Below are positions 34,992-42,844 of a stretch of DNA of 64,000 bases, piece by piece. The stretch lies in NCBI RefSeq assembly GCF_025420485.1, contig NZ_JAOEFD010000003.1, forward strand, positions 173,788 to 237,787, read 5' to 3'. The stretch is from Nesterenkonia marinintestina. Its GTDB lineage: Bacteria > Actinomycetota > Actinomycetes > Actinomycetales > Micrococcaceae. Made by a program: the position numbers and the translations under genes. A model generated the notes under the pieces. The model searched no databases. It was not told the origin of the DNA and worked only from the letters and a program-made list of their open reading frames with translations. The stretch's first letter is position 1, and each line of letters starts with the position of its first letter.

Positions 34992-35633
34992 TCAGACCGG
35001 CAGCTTGCGGGAGCTCAGCACCTCGTCGACGAGCCCGTACTCCTCGGACTGCGCCGCGGACAGGAACTTGTCCCGGTCGATGTCATCGCTGATCTCCTGC
35101 GGCGTCTTCTTCGTGTGCTCGGCCAGGATCTGCTCCATCCACTGGCGGATCCGCAGCACCTCGTCGGCCTGGATCTGCAGATCGGTCGCGGTGCCGCGCG
35201 TGCCGCCCATGGCCGGCTGGTGGATGAGCACCCGCGCGTTGGGCAGGGCCAGCCGCTTGCCCGGAGTGCCCGCCGCCAGCAGGACGGCGGCGGCCGAGGC
35301 CGCCTGACCGAGGCAGACCGTCTGCACATGGGGACGGATGAACTGCATCGTGTCGTAGATGGCGGTCATCGCGGTGAAGGAGCCGCCCGGAGAGTTGATG
35401 TAGAGCGTGATGTCCCGCTCCGAGTCCATCGACTCCAGCACCAGCAGCTGGGCCATGATGTCGTCGGCCGACGCGTCGTCCACCTGGCTGCCGAGGAAGA
35501 CGATGCGGTCCTCGAACAGCTTCGCGTAGGGGTCCTGACGCTTGAAGCCGTACGGCGTGCGCTCCTCGAACTGCGGCAGGATGTAGCGGGCCGAAGGCAT
35601 CTCCGGCGCGGTCTGGGAGGGGTCGAAATGCAT
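34992..35633 (-). CDS. clpP2: ATP-dependent Clp protease proteolytic subunit ClpP2
   Basis: This 213-residue serine peptidase forms one ring of the ClpP1P2 complex. [29 protein letters not shown] is characteristic of actinobacterial ClpP2. The catalytic Ser is in [11 protein letters not shown], His in [10 protein letters not shown], and Asp in the [15 protein letters not shown] region. I chose ATG 35633 because AGGAG precedes it by eight bases and it matches typical ClpP2 length. An ATG at 35684, overlapping the clpP1 stop as TGATG, is the alternative and would add 17 residues. Confidence 0.93.
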   Translation of the reverse strand: MHFDPSQTAPEMPSARYILPQFEERTPYGFKRQDPYAKLFEDRIVFLGSQVDDASADDIMAQLLVLESMDSERDITLYINSPGGSFTAMTAIYDTMQFIRPHVQTVCLGQAASAAAVLLAAGTPGKRLALPNARVLIHQPAMGGTRGTATDLQIQADEVLRIRQWMEQILAEHTKKTPQEISDDIDRDKFLSAAQSEEYGLVDEVLSSRKLPV

Positions 35634-35683
35634 GGATTCAGCTCCTGTGGTCCTGTTGGCGTCGTCTCGCTGCCCGGTCGTCA

Positions 35684-36292
35684 TCAGACTCCGCCGCCGC
35701 CCGAGACGGCGGAGGAGCGCTCAGCGATCTTGTCGAAGAAGCCGTACTCGAGGCCGTCCTCGGCGGTGAACCACTTGTCGCGGGCGTTGTCGTTCAGGAT
35801 GGTCTCCAGGCTCTGGCCGGTCTGCTCGGCGGTCAGCTCCGCCATGACCTGCTTCATGTGCTGGATCAGCTGGGCCTGGATGCGCACGTCCGACTCCGTG
35901 CCGCCGATGCCGCCCGAGGGCTGGTGCATCAGGATGCGGGCGTGCGGGGTCGCGAAGCGCTTGCCGGGAGTCCCGGAGGAGAGCAGGAACTGCCCCATCG
36001 ACGCTGCCAGACCGGTCGCCACGGTCACGACGTCGTTCGGGATGAACTTCATCGTGTCGTAGATCGCCATACCGGCGGTCACCGAGCCGCCCGGCGAGTT
36101 GATGTACAGGTAGATGTCCTGCTCGGGGTCCTCGGCGGAGAGCAGCAGCATCTGGGAGCAGATGGCGTTGGCGTTGTCGTCCCGGACCTCCGAGCCCAGC
36201 CATATGATCCGCTCCTTGAGGAGCCTGTTGTAGATGTAGTCCTCGCGCGAGGCCGGATCGACCGTCGTCATGGTGGGCTGGCTGTGCGTCAT
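35684..36292 (-). CDS. clpP1: ATP-dependent Clp protease proteolytic subunit ClpP1
   Basis: The 202-residue subunit pairs with ClpP2. The catalytic Ser is in [19 protein letters not shown], His in ILMHQPSGG, and Asp in [15 protein letters not shown]. The [20 protein letters not shown] opening matches ClpP1. The ATG at 36292 follows GGAGG; an in-frame GTG at 36310 would swallow that site. The upstream region holds a -10 TAGTGT and a ClgR-like operator, so expression is probably stress-inducible. Confidence 0.95.
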   Translation of the reverse strand: MTHSQPTMTTVDPASREDYIYNRLLKERIIWLGSEVRDDNANAICSQMLLLSAEDPEQDIYLYINSPGGSVTAGMAIYDTMKFIPNDVVTVATGLAASMGQFLLSSGTPGKRFATPHARILMHQPSGGIGGTESDVRIQAQLIQHMKQVMAELTAEQTGQSLETILNDNARDKWFTAEDGLEYGFFDKIAERSSAVSGGGGV

Positions 36293-36339
36293 GGATGTTC
36301 CTCCACTCACGTGTACTGAAGGTCCTCGGTTCTGTCACG

Positions 36340-36399
36340 ACACTACTGGGCGGCGGCGCGCGGATCGGAGCGACGCGGACGCTGTTCGCTGTTGGCGCA
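36340..36399 (-). promoter_or_regulatory. clpP1P2 promoter with ClgR-like operator
   Basis: The minus-strand -10 TAGTGT lies at 36340-36345, with a start of transcription near 36333. At 36385-36398 the minus strand reads CGCCAACAGCGAAC, which fits my recollection of the ClgR core (CGC-YNANR-GCG followed by WWS). Its centre is about 58 bases before the start, a typical activator position. ClgR is the known activator of clpP1P2 in corynebacteria, streptomycetes and mycobacteria. The 5' flank of the site matches less well. Confidence 0.6.
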
Positions 36400-36432
36400 G
36401 GGTCCGAGGATCCCGTGCTGACCACCCTGCTG

Positions 36433-36483
36433 CGACGACGGCGGGCCGGGACCGCAGTGTGCGATCCCGGCCCGCCGTCGTCG
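36433..36483 (-). terminator. Strong hairpin terminator after tig
   Basis: A perfect 19-bp inverted repeat (36433-36451 with 36465-36483) with a 13-base loop lies 17 bases after the trigger factor stop. It is the longest perfect hairpin I found in the window. It has no T-run, as is common for high-GC actinobacterial terminators, and it insulates clpP1P2 from tig. Confidence 0.8.
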
Positions 36484-36499
36484 GATCACCGACAGGTGA

Positions 36500-37972
36500 T
36501 CACTTGGTCTGGTCGGACTCCTCGTCCGGAGTCTCGGCCTCGGCCATCTCGGCCTCCTGGGTCTCCAGGGGGTCGCTCTCGGAGTCCTCGGAGCCTGCGG
36601 GCCCCTGCTCCTCGGCGCCCTCGGCGTCCCCGGCGCCCTCGGCGTCCCCGGCGTCCTCAGCGTCCTCGTCCTGCTCACCCTGAGGAGTGACGAAGCTGGA
36701 GAGGTCGACCTCGGCGCCCTCGGTGTCCTTCACCACCGCGAGCTCGAGGACCTTCGCCAGGGCCTTGCGGCGCCGCACCTCACCCATGATCATCGGCACC
36801 TGACCGGCCTGGTCGAGCATCTGGGCGAACTGGTTCGGCTCCATGCCGTACTGGGAGGCGGTGGAGACGATGTACTCGATCAGCTCGCTCTGGTCGACGC
36901 CGATCTCCTCACGGTCCGCCACCAGGTCCAGCACGATCTCGTTGCGGAAGGCCTGACGGGTCTGCTCCTCGATCTCGGAGCGGTGCTCGTCGGTGTCGTG
37001 GTCGTCGCCGGAGCTGTGGTCGCCCTGGGAGAAGTGCTGCTCCACCTGAGACTCCACGACCGACTCGGGGACCGGCACCTCGACCAGGCTCAGGAGCTCC
37101 TCGAGGACCTTGTCGCGGGCCTCGACGCCCTGCTCGACGACGACCTCCTCCTCCGCCTTGGTGCGCAGGTCCGCCATCAGCTCCTCGGCGGTGTCGAACT
37201 CGGAGGCCATCTGGGCGAACTCATCGTCGGCCTCGGGCAGCTCCCGCTCCTTCACACCCTGCAGGGTGATCCTGACCGAGGCCTGCTCGCCGGAGTGCTC
37301 GCCGCCGCTGAGGGTGGTGTCGAAGGTGGCGTCCTCCCCGGCCGAGAGGCCCTCGAGGGCCTCGTCGATGCCCTCCAGCATGGTGCCCGCGCCGACCTGG
37401 TAGGACAGGCCGTCGGCAGAGTCCACCGTCTCGCCGTCGATGGTGGCGACCAGGTCGATGGAGACGAAGTCGTCCTTCTGGGCGGGCCGCTCGACGTCGA
37501 CCAGGGTGCCGAACCGTCCGCGCAGCTCGTCCAGCTGCTTCTGAACGGCCTCGTCGTCGGCGCTGCGCGCCTCGACCTCCACCTCGAGTCCGGAGTACTC
37601 GGGCAGCTCGACCTCGGGCTTGATGTCCAGCTCGCCGGAGAAGCGCAGCACGCCCTCGTCGGTCTTGGGATCCGGGATCTCGTCGACCTCGACCTCCGGA
37701 CGGGAGAGCGGCTCGATCTCCGCCTCGGCCAGACCCTGCTGGTAGAACTCCTGGAGACCGTCGTTGATGGCGGTCTGGATGACGTACTCGCGACCGATGC
37801 GCTGGTCGATGATCGGTGCCGGCACCTTGCCCTTGCGGAAGCCGGGCACCTGAACCTGCTCCGCGATGGACTTGTAGGCGGCCCTGATCTTCGGCTCCAG
37901 CTCCTCGGAGGACACCTCGACCGTGAGCTTCACTCGGGTCGGGTTCAGATTTTCGACGGTGCTCTTGACCAC
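36500..37972 (-). CDS. tig: Trigger factor
   Basis: The 490-residue ribosome-bound chaperone and peptidyl-prolyl isomerase receives nascent chains. The ribosome-binding GFRKGKVPAPII is near residue 44; a PPIase domain and the helical C-terminal arms follow. The last 60 residues are extremely acidic and repetitive (Asp/Glu/Ala/Gly), a tail common in actinobacterial Tig. The start is GTG 37972 (V-K-S follows) behind AGGAG. It lies next to clpP1P2-clpX, the usual chaperone-protease grouping, and directly after tRNA-Pro. Confidence 0.96.
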   Translation of the reverse strand: MVKSTVENLNPTRVKLTVEVSSEELEPKIRAAYKSIAEQVQVPGFRKGKVPAPIIDQRIGREYVIQTAINDGLQEFYQQGLAEAEIEPLSRPEVEVDEIPDPKTDEGVLRFSGELDIKPEVELPEYSGLEVEVEARSADDEAVQKQLDELRGRFGTLVDVERPAQKDDFVSIDLVATIDGETVDSADGLSYQVGAGTMLEGIDEALEGLSAGEDATFDTTLSGGEHSGEQASVRITLQGVKERELPEADDEFAQMASEFDTAEELMADLRTKAEEEVVVEQGVEARDKVLEELLSLVEVPVPESVVESQVEQHFSQGDHSSGDDHDTDEHRSEIEEQTRQAFRNEIVLDLVADREEIGVDQSELIEYIVSTASQYGMEPNQFAQMLDQAGQVPMIMGEVRRRKALAKVLELAVVKDTEGAEVDLSSFVTPQGEQDEDAEDAGDAEGAGDAEGAEEQGPAGSEDSESDPLETQEAEMAEAETPDEESDQTK

Positions 37973-38032
37973 GTAGGGCTCCTGGATAGGGATGATCGGA
38001 TCTTTCGTGCCGCGGGCCGGCGGACGGCCGCA

Positions 38033-38107
<75 letters not shown>

Positions 38108-38158
38108 CTCCGGCATCCCTCGGGACACCGGCTCATGCCGCACGGCACGGACTGACCC

Positions 38159-38164
38159 ACGATA
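38159..38164 (-). promoter_or_regulatory. -10 hexamer of tRNA-Pro
   Basis: TATCGT on the minus strand would start transcription about 45 bases before the mature tRNA-Pro, a usual leader length. tig, 61 bases downstream of the tRNA, has no clear promoter of its own. Confidence 0.4.
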
Positions 38165-38209
38165 CCGTGAGCCCGGCTCCGCCGACGAATCACACCGCCG
38201 CAGGGCCGA

Positions 38210-39889
38210 TCACGGCTCGTAGGTCACCGGAGAGTTCGGTCCCAGCGGGAGGTCCAGCCACATCCACCCCATGGTCATCGCCGTCCACGCCAGGACGAAG
38301 GCGATGGAGTAGGGCAGCATCGTGGCGATCATCGAGCCGATCCCGATCCGCCGGTCATACTTCTGCGCGACCGCGATGATCAGCGCGAAGTAGGTCAGCA
38401 GCGGCGACAGGATGTTCGTGGAGGAGTCGGCCACGCGGTAGGCGGCCTGGGTGAACTCCGGCGAGATGCCCAGGTGCATCATGATCGGCACCATGATCGG
38501 CGCCAGCATGGCCCACTTCGCCGAGGCGGAGCCGACGAAGAGGTTCACCACCGACACGAAGAGGATCAGTGCCAGCACCAGGGGGACGCCGGTGAGGTTG
38601 ATCGAGTCGAGGAACTCCGCGCCGAAGACCGAGACCAGCAGGCCCAGGTTGGACTCGTCGAAGTAGGCGATGAACTGTCCCGCGGTGAAGGCCAGGACCA
38701 GGAACACGGCCATGCCCGCCAGAGTCTTGGAGAGCTGGTCGACCACGTCGGTGTCGTTGCGCACCACCTTCGTGACGATTCCGTAGACCAGTCCCGGGAC
38801 GAAGAACGCGATGATGATGATCACCACCAGCGAGTCCATGAACGGCGACTGCACGACGTCGCCGTCCTCGCCGCGGAGCATGGCGTCCTCCGGGACGATC
38901 AGCAGCGCCAGCAGGGCGGAGGTCACCACCAGGGCGATTCCGGCCGCGACCAGTCCCCGCCTCTCGATCCGAGTGATGGCGACGTCCTCGTCCTCGGCGC
39001 TGATCACGCCCTCGCCCTTCCAGGCTCCCAGCCGCGGCTCGACGATGAAGTGGCTGACCAGCGTGCCGACGATGGTCAGGAGGAATGTCGAGGCGATGAT
39101 GAACCAGTAGTTCATCGCCAGGTTCATCCCTTCGGCGTACGTCGAATCCACGGTTGCGGCGGCTTCGATGGTCAGCTCACCGAGCATCACGTCGGTCCCC
39201 GAGAGCAGCAGGTTGGCGCTGAAGCCGGCGGAGACCCCGGCGAACGCGGCGGCGATCCCGGCCAGCGGGTGACGCCCCAGCGCGATGAAGAGGATGGCGG
39301 CCAGCGGCGGCAGGACCACGTAGCCGGCGTCGGAGGCGACCGACGACATGATGCCGGCGAAGACGATGCCGGTGGTCACCAGCAGCTTGGGCACCGAGAG
39401 GATGAACGAACGCAGCAGGGTGCCGATCAGTCCGGACTGTTCGGCCATGCCGATGCCCAGCATGGTCGCCAGGACGACTCCCAGCGGCGCGAAGTTGATG
39501 AAGTTGTCCACTGCAGAGGTGAACATCCACTCCACGCCCTCGGCGGAGAGCAGGTTGAAGACCTCGATCTGCTCGCCCTCCACCGGGTCCTGGGCGGTGA
39601 CTCCCAGCTGGGAGAGCAGCCAGGAGAGGCCGACGACCAACAGCGCCAGCAGGGCGAAGAGGGTCGCCGGGTGGGGAAGCTTGTTGCCGGCGAACTCGAC
39701 GCCGTCGAGGAACGACTGGAAGATCCCGCGTCGACCTCGGCGGCGTCCTCCGGGCTGCTCCCCCGTCGTCGCGTCGTGGTCGGCCGCGTCGTGGTCGGCC
39801 GCGTCGTGGTCGGCGTCGTGGGCCACGTGCTCGTCGCGCGGCTGCCCGTCGACGTCTTCGCGGCTCTGTCCCTCTGGTCTCATGCTCAT
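38210..39889 (-). CDS. AbgT-family transporter
   Basis: The 559-residue membrane protein matches the AbgT family (p-aminobenzoyl-glutamate uptake and, in MtrF/YdaH, proton-driven sulfonamide export). It has many hydrophobic segments and the motifs GVEWMFTSAVDNFINFAPLG, SSVASDAGYVVLPPLA, SGTDVMLGELT and SASAKWAMLAPIMVPIMM. The hydrophilic N-terminus carries three ADHDA repeats before an Arg-rich stretch. The Shine-Dalgarno is weak; ATG 39889 and ATG 39883 are both possible. The transport direction cannot be told from sequence. A perfect dyad lies upstream at its likely promoter. Confidence 0.87.
   Translation of the reverse strand: MSMRPEGQSREDVDGQPRDEHVAHDADHDAADHDAADHDATTGEQPGGRRRGRRGIFQSFLDGVEFAGNKLPHPATLFALLALLVVGLSWLLSQLGVTAQDPVEGEQIEVFNLLSAEGVEWMFTSAVDNFINFAPLGVVLATMLGIGMAEQSGLIGTLLRSFILSVPKLLVTTGIVFAGIMSSVASDAGYVVLPPLAAILFIALGRHPLAGIAAAFAGVSAGFSANLLLSGTDVMLGELTIEAAATVDSTYAEGMNLAMNYWFIIASTFLLTIVGTLVSHFIVEPRLGAWKGEGVISAEDEDVAITRIERRGLVAAGIALVVTSALLALLIVPEDAMLRGEDGDVVQSPFMDSLVVIIIIAFFVPGLVYGIVTKVVRNDTDVVDQLSKTLAGMAVFLVLAFTAGQFIAYFDESNLGLLVSVFGAEFLDSINLTGVPLVLALILFVSVVNLFVGSASAKWAMLAPIMVPIMMHLGISPEFTQAAYRVADSSTNILSPLLTYFALIIAVAQKYDRRIGIGSMIATMLPYSIAFVLAWTAMTMGWMWLDLPLGPNSPVTYEP
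39771..39815 (-). repeat. 15-bp in-frame tandem repeat in the AbgT gene
   Basis: Three 15-bp units (39771-39785, 39786-39800, 39801-39815) encode three successive ADHDA pentapeptides near the N-terminus; only the last base of the third differs. The unit length is a multiple of three, so gain or loss would keep the frame. The result is a His/Asp-rich stretch in the probable cytoplasmic N-terminus. Confidence 0.85.
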
Positions 39890-39970
39890 CTCAGCGGTGC
39901 TCTCCGGGGAAGGATCTCGGGTGCCGGATGCACCTCCTGGGCGGGCGTCTCCGCCCGTGGACGTCGTCGG

Positions 39971-39995
39971 CCCCGAGAGGTGCTCGGGGAGTCTA
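39971..39995 (-). promoter_or_regulatory. Promoter and dyad upstream of the AbgT gene
   Basis: A minus-strand -10 TAGACT (39990-39995) is immediately followed by a perfect dyad CCCCGAG (39971-39977) / CTCGGGG (39983-39989) with a five-base spacer. The dyad would cover the start of transcription, which suits a repressor operator. It could instead be an RNA hairpin. Confidence 0.4.
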
Positions 39996-40067
39996 CGTCA
40001 GAGTCGATCGTCATCGGGGACGGATATGAACTCCACCACACTCCCCCGCTCAGGAGGCCCGAGAATT

Positions 40068-40095
40068 TTGTGGCCGGGTGGGGCGGTGCTAGAGT
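40068..40095 (+). promoter_or_regulatory. Promoter of tRNA-Lys
   Basis: TTGTGG (40068-40073) and TAGAGT (40090-40095) are 16 bases apart, about 74 bases before the mature tRNA. This is a plausible housekeeping promoter. Confidence 0.5.
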
Positions 40096-40168
40096 TTCAT
40101 GTCGTTGCGCCGACGGCGCGGCGGATGCCGCATGCGGGATTCCGAGGATTCCGTCCGTGCGCGCAGGC

Positions 40169-40241
40169 GGGCCTCTAGCTCAACTGGCAGAGCACTTGAC
40201 TCTTAATCAATAGGTTCCGGGTTCGAGTCCCGGGGGGCCCA
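40169..40241 (+). tRNA. tRNA-Lys (anticodon CTT)
   Basis: The cloverleaf is complete: acceptor GGGCCTC pairs with GGGGCCC with one T-G pair, the D-arm is AGCTCAACTGGCAGAGC, the anticodon loop CTCTTAA has anticodon CTT, and the T-arm is CCGGGTTCGAGTCCCGG. The discriminator is A and CCA is not encoded. A strong hairpin follows at 40251. Confidence 0.97.
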
Positions 40242-40250
40242 CTCCTCAGT

Positions 40251-40287
40251 CGAGACCCCGTCATCCCCACCGGATGGCGGGGTCTCG
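40251..40287 (+). terminator. Terminator after tRNA-Lys
   Basis: A 16-bp stem (40251-40266 with 40272-40287) with one T-G wobble and a five-base loop begins ten bases after the tRNA. It separates tRNA-Lys from bcp. Confidence 0.75.
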
Positions 40288-40325
40288 TCGTACTCCGCGG
40301 TCCGCACCTGCGCCCGACGCCCCTC

Positions 40326-40331
40326 TAGAGT
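40326..40331 (+). promoter_or_regulatory. -10 hexamer of bcp
   Basis: TAGAGT lies 39 bases before the bcp ATG and after the tRNA-Lys terminator, giving bcp its own promoter and a leader of about 33 bases. Confidence 0.45.
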
Positions 40332-40369
40332 GGACACCTGTACCGGCACCGACCCAGGAGCACACCACC

Positions 40370-40837
40370 ATGAACGCACGACTCGAGCCCGGCTACGCCG
40401 CCCCCGACTTCAGCCTGCAGGACGCCTCCGGCGACGAGGTCTCGCTGAGCGGTCTCCGCGGCCGCCGCGTCATCGTGTACTTCTACCCCAAGGCCTCCAC
40501 CCCCGGCTGCACCACCCAGGCCTGCGACTTCCGCGACTCCCTCGAGTCGCTGCAGGGTGCGGGCTACACCGTGCTGGGGATCTCGCCCGACCCCGTGGCG
40601 AAGCTCGAGAAGTTCACGGAGGACGAGGGGCTCACCTTCCCGCTCCTCAGCGACGAGGACCACGCGGTCGCTGAAGCCTACGGCGCATGGGGCGAGAAGA
40701 AGAACTACGGCAGGGTGACCGAGGGGCTGATCCGTTCCACCGTCGTCGTCGACGAGGACGGAGCCGTCGCCCTGGCCCAGTACAACGTCAAGGCGACCGG
40801 CCACGTCGCCAGGCTGCGGGACAAGCTCGGCGTCTGA
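40370..40837 (+). CDS. bcp: Thioredoxin-dependent peroxiredoxin (Bcp/PrxQ)
   Basis: The 155-residue thiol peroxidase reduces hydrogen peroxide and organic hydroperoxides. The peroxidatic Cys is in YPKASTPGCTTQACDFRD, and the second Cys five residues later (GCTTQAC) is the usual Bcp resolving Cys. The motif FYPKASTPGCT and the full length match the family. AGGAG precedes the ATG at a slightly long distance. It may share electrons with thioredoxin rather than mycothiol; the sequence does not decide this. Confidence 0.93.
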   Translation: MNARLEPGYAAPDFSLQDASGDEVSLSGLRGRRVIVYFYPKASTPGCTTQACDFRDSLESLQGAGYTVLGISPDPVAKLEKFTEDEGLTFPLLSDEDHAVAEAYGAWGEKKNYGRVTEGLIRSTVVVDEDGAVALAQYNVKATGHVARLRDKLGV

Positions 40838-40874
40838 GCGCCGGACACCGACGGGCCGACACCGACCCCTGCTG

Positions 40875-40880
40875 TAGACT
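40875..40880 (+). promoter_or_regulatory. -10 hexamer of tRNA-Leu
   Basis: TAGACT lies 31 bases before the mature tRNA-Leu and after the bcp stop. No clear -35 is seen. Confidence 0.4.
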
Positions 40881-40911
40881 GATGGGCCGCGCCGCCGTGG
40901 GGCGGTCGCCC

Positions 40912-40995
40912 GCGGGCGTGGCGGAATCGGTAGACGCGCTGGATTTAGGTTCCAGTGTCTTTGACGTGCGGGTTCAAGTCCCGCCGCCCGCACCA
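40912..40995 (+). tRNA. tRNA-Leu (anticodon TAG), CCA encoded
   Basis: A class II tRNA: acceptor GCGGGCG with CGCCCGC, anticodon stem CTGGA with TCCAG around loop TTTAGGT (anticodon TAG), a variable arm TGTCTTTGACG, and T-arm GCGGGTTCAAGTCCCGC. The discriminator A is followed by an encoded CCA, unlike the other two tRNAs in the window. A solute-binding-protein gene starts only 30 bases later. Confidence 0.97.
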
Positions 40996-41025
40996 GAGTC
41001 ACCCGGCCCCGGCGCAGGAGCAGCG

Positions 41026-42675
41026 ATGAGCGAACCGATGACCCGCAGGACGGTGCTCGGTGCGGCGTCCGTGGCGGGGATCGGCGGAGTCGCAGCTCTG
41101 CATCGGTTCACCGCGCAGGACGGTCCGGCCTCCCCGGGGGAGCAGGACCTCGTCTCCGAGGACCGGTCCTCCGACGACGAACCTCTGGTCATCGCCGGGG
41201 TCTCCGCCCCGGTCTCGCTGGACCCGGCCCTCTCGGTCGACACCGAGACCGAACGGATCTGCCGTCAGATCTTCGAGACCCTCCTCGGCGTCGACGGGGA
41301 CACCGGCGGGACCTCTCCCCTTCTGGCCGAGGAGTGGGACTCCTCCGACGACGGCCTGCGATACACCTTCACCCTCCGCGCAGGAGTGACCTTCCACGAC
41401 GGCGCCGCCCTGGACGCCGAGGCCGTGGTCGCCAACGTCGAACGGTGGGGCCGCCTCGACGAGCTCTACGGCAGCGGCAACATGCGGCGCTCCCCCACCC
41501 CCGCGTTCGTCTCGGTGTTCGGCGGATTCTTCGGCGACGACTCCTGCATGCTCGAATCCGTCGAGGCGGAGGACGAGAACACCGTCACGCTGACCCTGAG
41601 CGAACCCATCGTCCACCTGCCTCAGGCGCTGACGCTGCCCGCCTTCGGAATAGCCTCCCCCCAGGTGCTCTCCGATGCCGATCCCGGACTGGTCTCTCGC
41701 CGCCCGACCGGGTCGGGAGCCTACCGGCTGGTGCAGAGCGAAGAGGCCGACATCACCCTGAAGGCCTTCGACGACTATTGGGGCCCAGCTCCGGAGGTCG
41801 GCACGGTCACCGTGCGGTCGCTCCCGCGGTCCTTCGACAGGCTGCGGGAGCTGCGCCGCGGGCAGCTCGACGTCTACGACTACATCACCGCCGACAACCT
41901 CCGCCCGCTGGTCCAGTCCGGCCGGCTGATCCTGCAGCGGGACCCCTTCTCCGTGCTGTACGTCGGCTTCAACATGGACCACCCGGTGATGGAAGATCTG
42001 CGGGTGCGCCAGGCCGCCGCGCACGCCGTGGACCGCACCGCACTCATCGAGCGGTTCTTCCTCGACGGCACGCGCACCGCCCACCAGTTCACCCCTCCGG
42101 CCCTGAGCGTCCAGTCGGACTCGGTGGAGCGCTTCGGCTATGACCGGACCGAGGCGGAGGAGCTCCTCGAAGAGGCCGGATACGACGGCGAGCCGCTTCC
42201 CTTCTATTACCCCATGCATGCCACGCGCAGCTACCTGCCGCAGCCGGAGGCGGTGTACGCCGCCGTCGCCGCGGACCTCACCGCCGCCGGATTCGTGCTG
42301 AGTCCCCGGCCGGTGGCCTGGGAGGACGACTATGTGGACACCATGCTCCGCGACGAGGACCGAGCGATGCACCTTCTGGGCCGCAACGGCGGCTACCGAT
42401 CCGCCCATTCGTTCCTGGGTCCGCTCTTCGGCCGCAGGACCGACGAGTTCCACTACGACTCCGAAGAGGTCCGAGACCTGCTGGTCGAGGCGCGCGGCAT
42501 GTCCTCCGAGGACCGACGTCGCGAGACCTACCGGGAGATCGCGGACCTGGTCTCCGAGGACCTGCCGGCGCTGCCTCTGGCCTACCCCATCTCCGGCCTC
42601 GCCCTGGGCCGTGAGGTCTCCGACTATCCGATGTCACCGGTGCTGCACGAACTGTTCCGGGACATCCGCCGCTGA
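41026..42675 (+). CDS. Tat-exported solute-binding protein, SBP_bac_5 family
   Basis: The 549-residue protein belongs to the oligopeptide/nickel-type solute-binding family 5. LVIAGVSAPVSLDPALSVDTETERICRQIFETLLG, GLRYTFTLRAGVTFHDG, PTGSGAYRL, VLYVGFNMDHPVMEDLRVRQAAAHAVDR and LPLAYP are all typical. The N-terminus MSEPMTRRTVLGAASVAGIGG has a twin-arginine motif and a hydrophobic stretch but no lipobox cysteine, so it is either released or held by the uncleaved signal. No permease or ATPase genes are adjacent, so it is an orphan. AGGAG precedes the ATG, 30 bases after tRNA-Leu. The ligand is unknown. Confidence 0.85.
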   Translation: MSEPMTRRTVLGAASVAGIGGVAALHRFTAQDGPASPGEQDLVSEDRSSDDEPLVIAGVSAPVSLDPALSVDTETERICRQIFETLLGVDGDTGGTSPLLAEEWDSSDDGLRYTFTLRAGVTFHDGAALDAEAVVANVERWGRLDELYGSGNMRRSPTPAFVSVFGGFFGDDSCMLESVEAEDENTVTLTLSEPIVHLPQALTLPAFGIASPQVLSDADPGLVSRRPTGSGAYRLVQSEEADITLKAFDDYWGPAPEVGTVTVRSLPRSFDRLRELRRGQLDVYDYITADNLRPLVQSGRLILQRDPFSVLYVGFNMDHPVMEDLRVRQAAAHAVDRTALIERFFLDGTRTAHQFTPPALSVQSDSVERFGYDRTEAEELLEEAGYDGEPLPFYYPMHATRSYLPQPEAVYAAVAADLTAAGFVLSPRPVAWEDDYVDTMLRDEDRAMHLLGRNGGYRSAHSFLGPLFGRRTDEFHYDSEEVRDLLVEARGMSSEDRRRETYREIADLVSEDLPALPLAYPISGLALGREVSDYPMSPVLHELFRDIRR

Positions 42676-42772
42676 CCCGCCGCCCCGGGGGGATCCGGGA
42701 AGGTCCGCCACGCCCTGCGGTCCCGCTTGCTGCGGCGGCTGCTGAGATTTCGGGGCCCATCATCGGCCCAGG

Positions 42773-42778
42773 TAGAGT
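42773..42778 (+). promoter_or_regulatory. -10 hexamer of mqo
   Basis: TAGAGT lies about 67 bases before the mqo start codon in the 169-base gap after the solute-binding-protein gene. Confidence 0.45.
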
Positions 42779-42844
42779 CTGCACGTGGCCGCGCCCCATC
42801 CGGCACGGCCGCCTCACGATCGAGAACTAGGCAAGGAGATCCCT

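Noticed and set aside
35634..35684. The longer ClpP2 start at 35684.
   Set aside because: It is possible, because TGATG overlaps clpP1, but the AGGAG site before 35633 and the usual ClpP2 length favour the shorter form.
40912..42675. An integrated element at tRNA-Leu.
   Set aside because: I saw no integrase, no repeated tRNA 3' end downstream and no composition shift; the gene behind it looks like chromosomal coding sequence.
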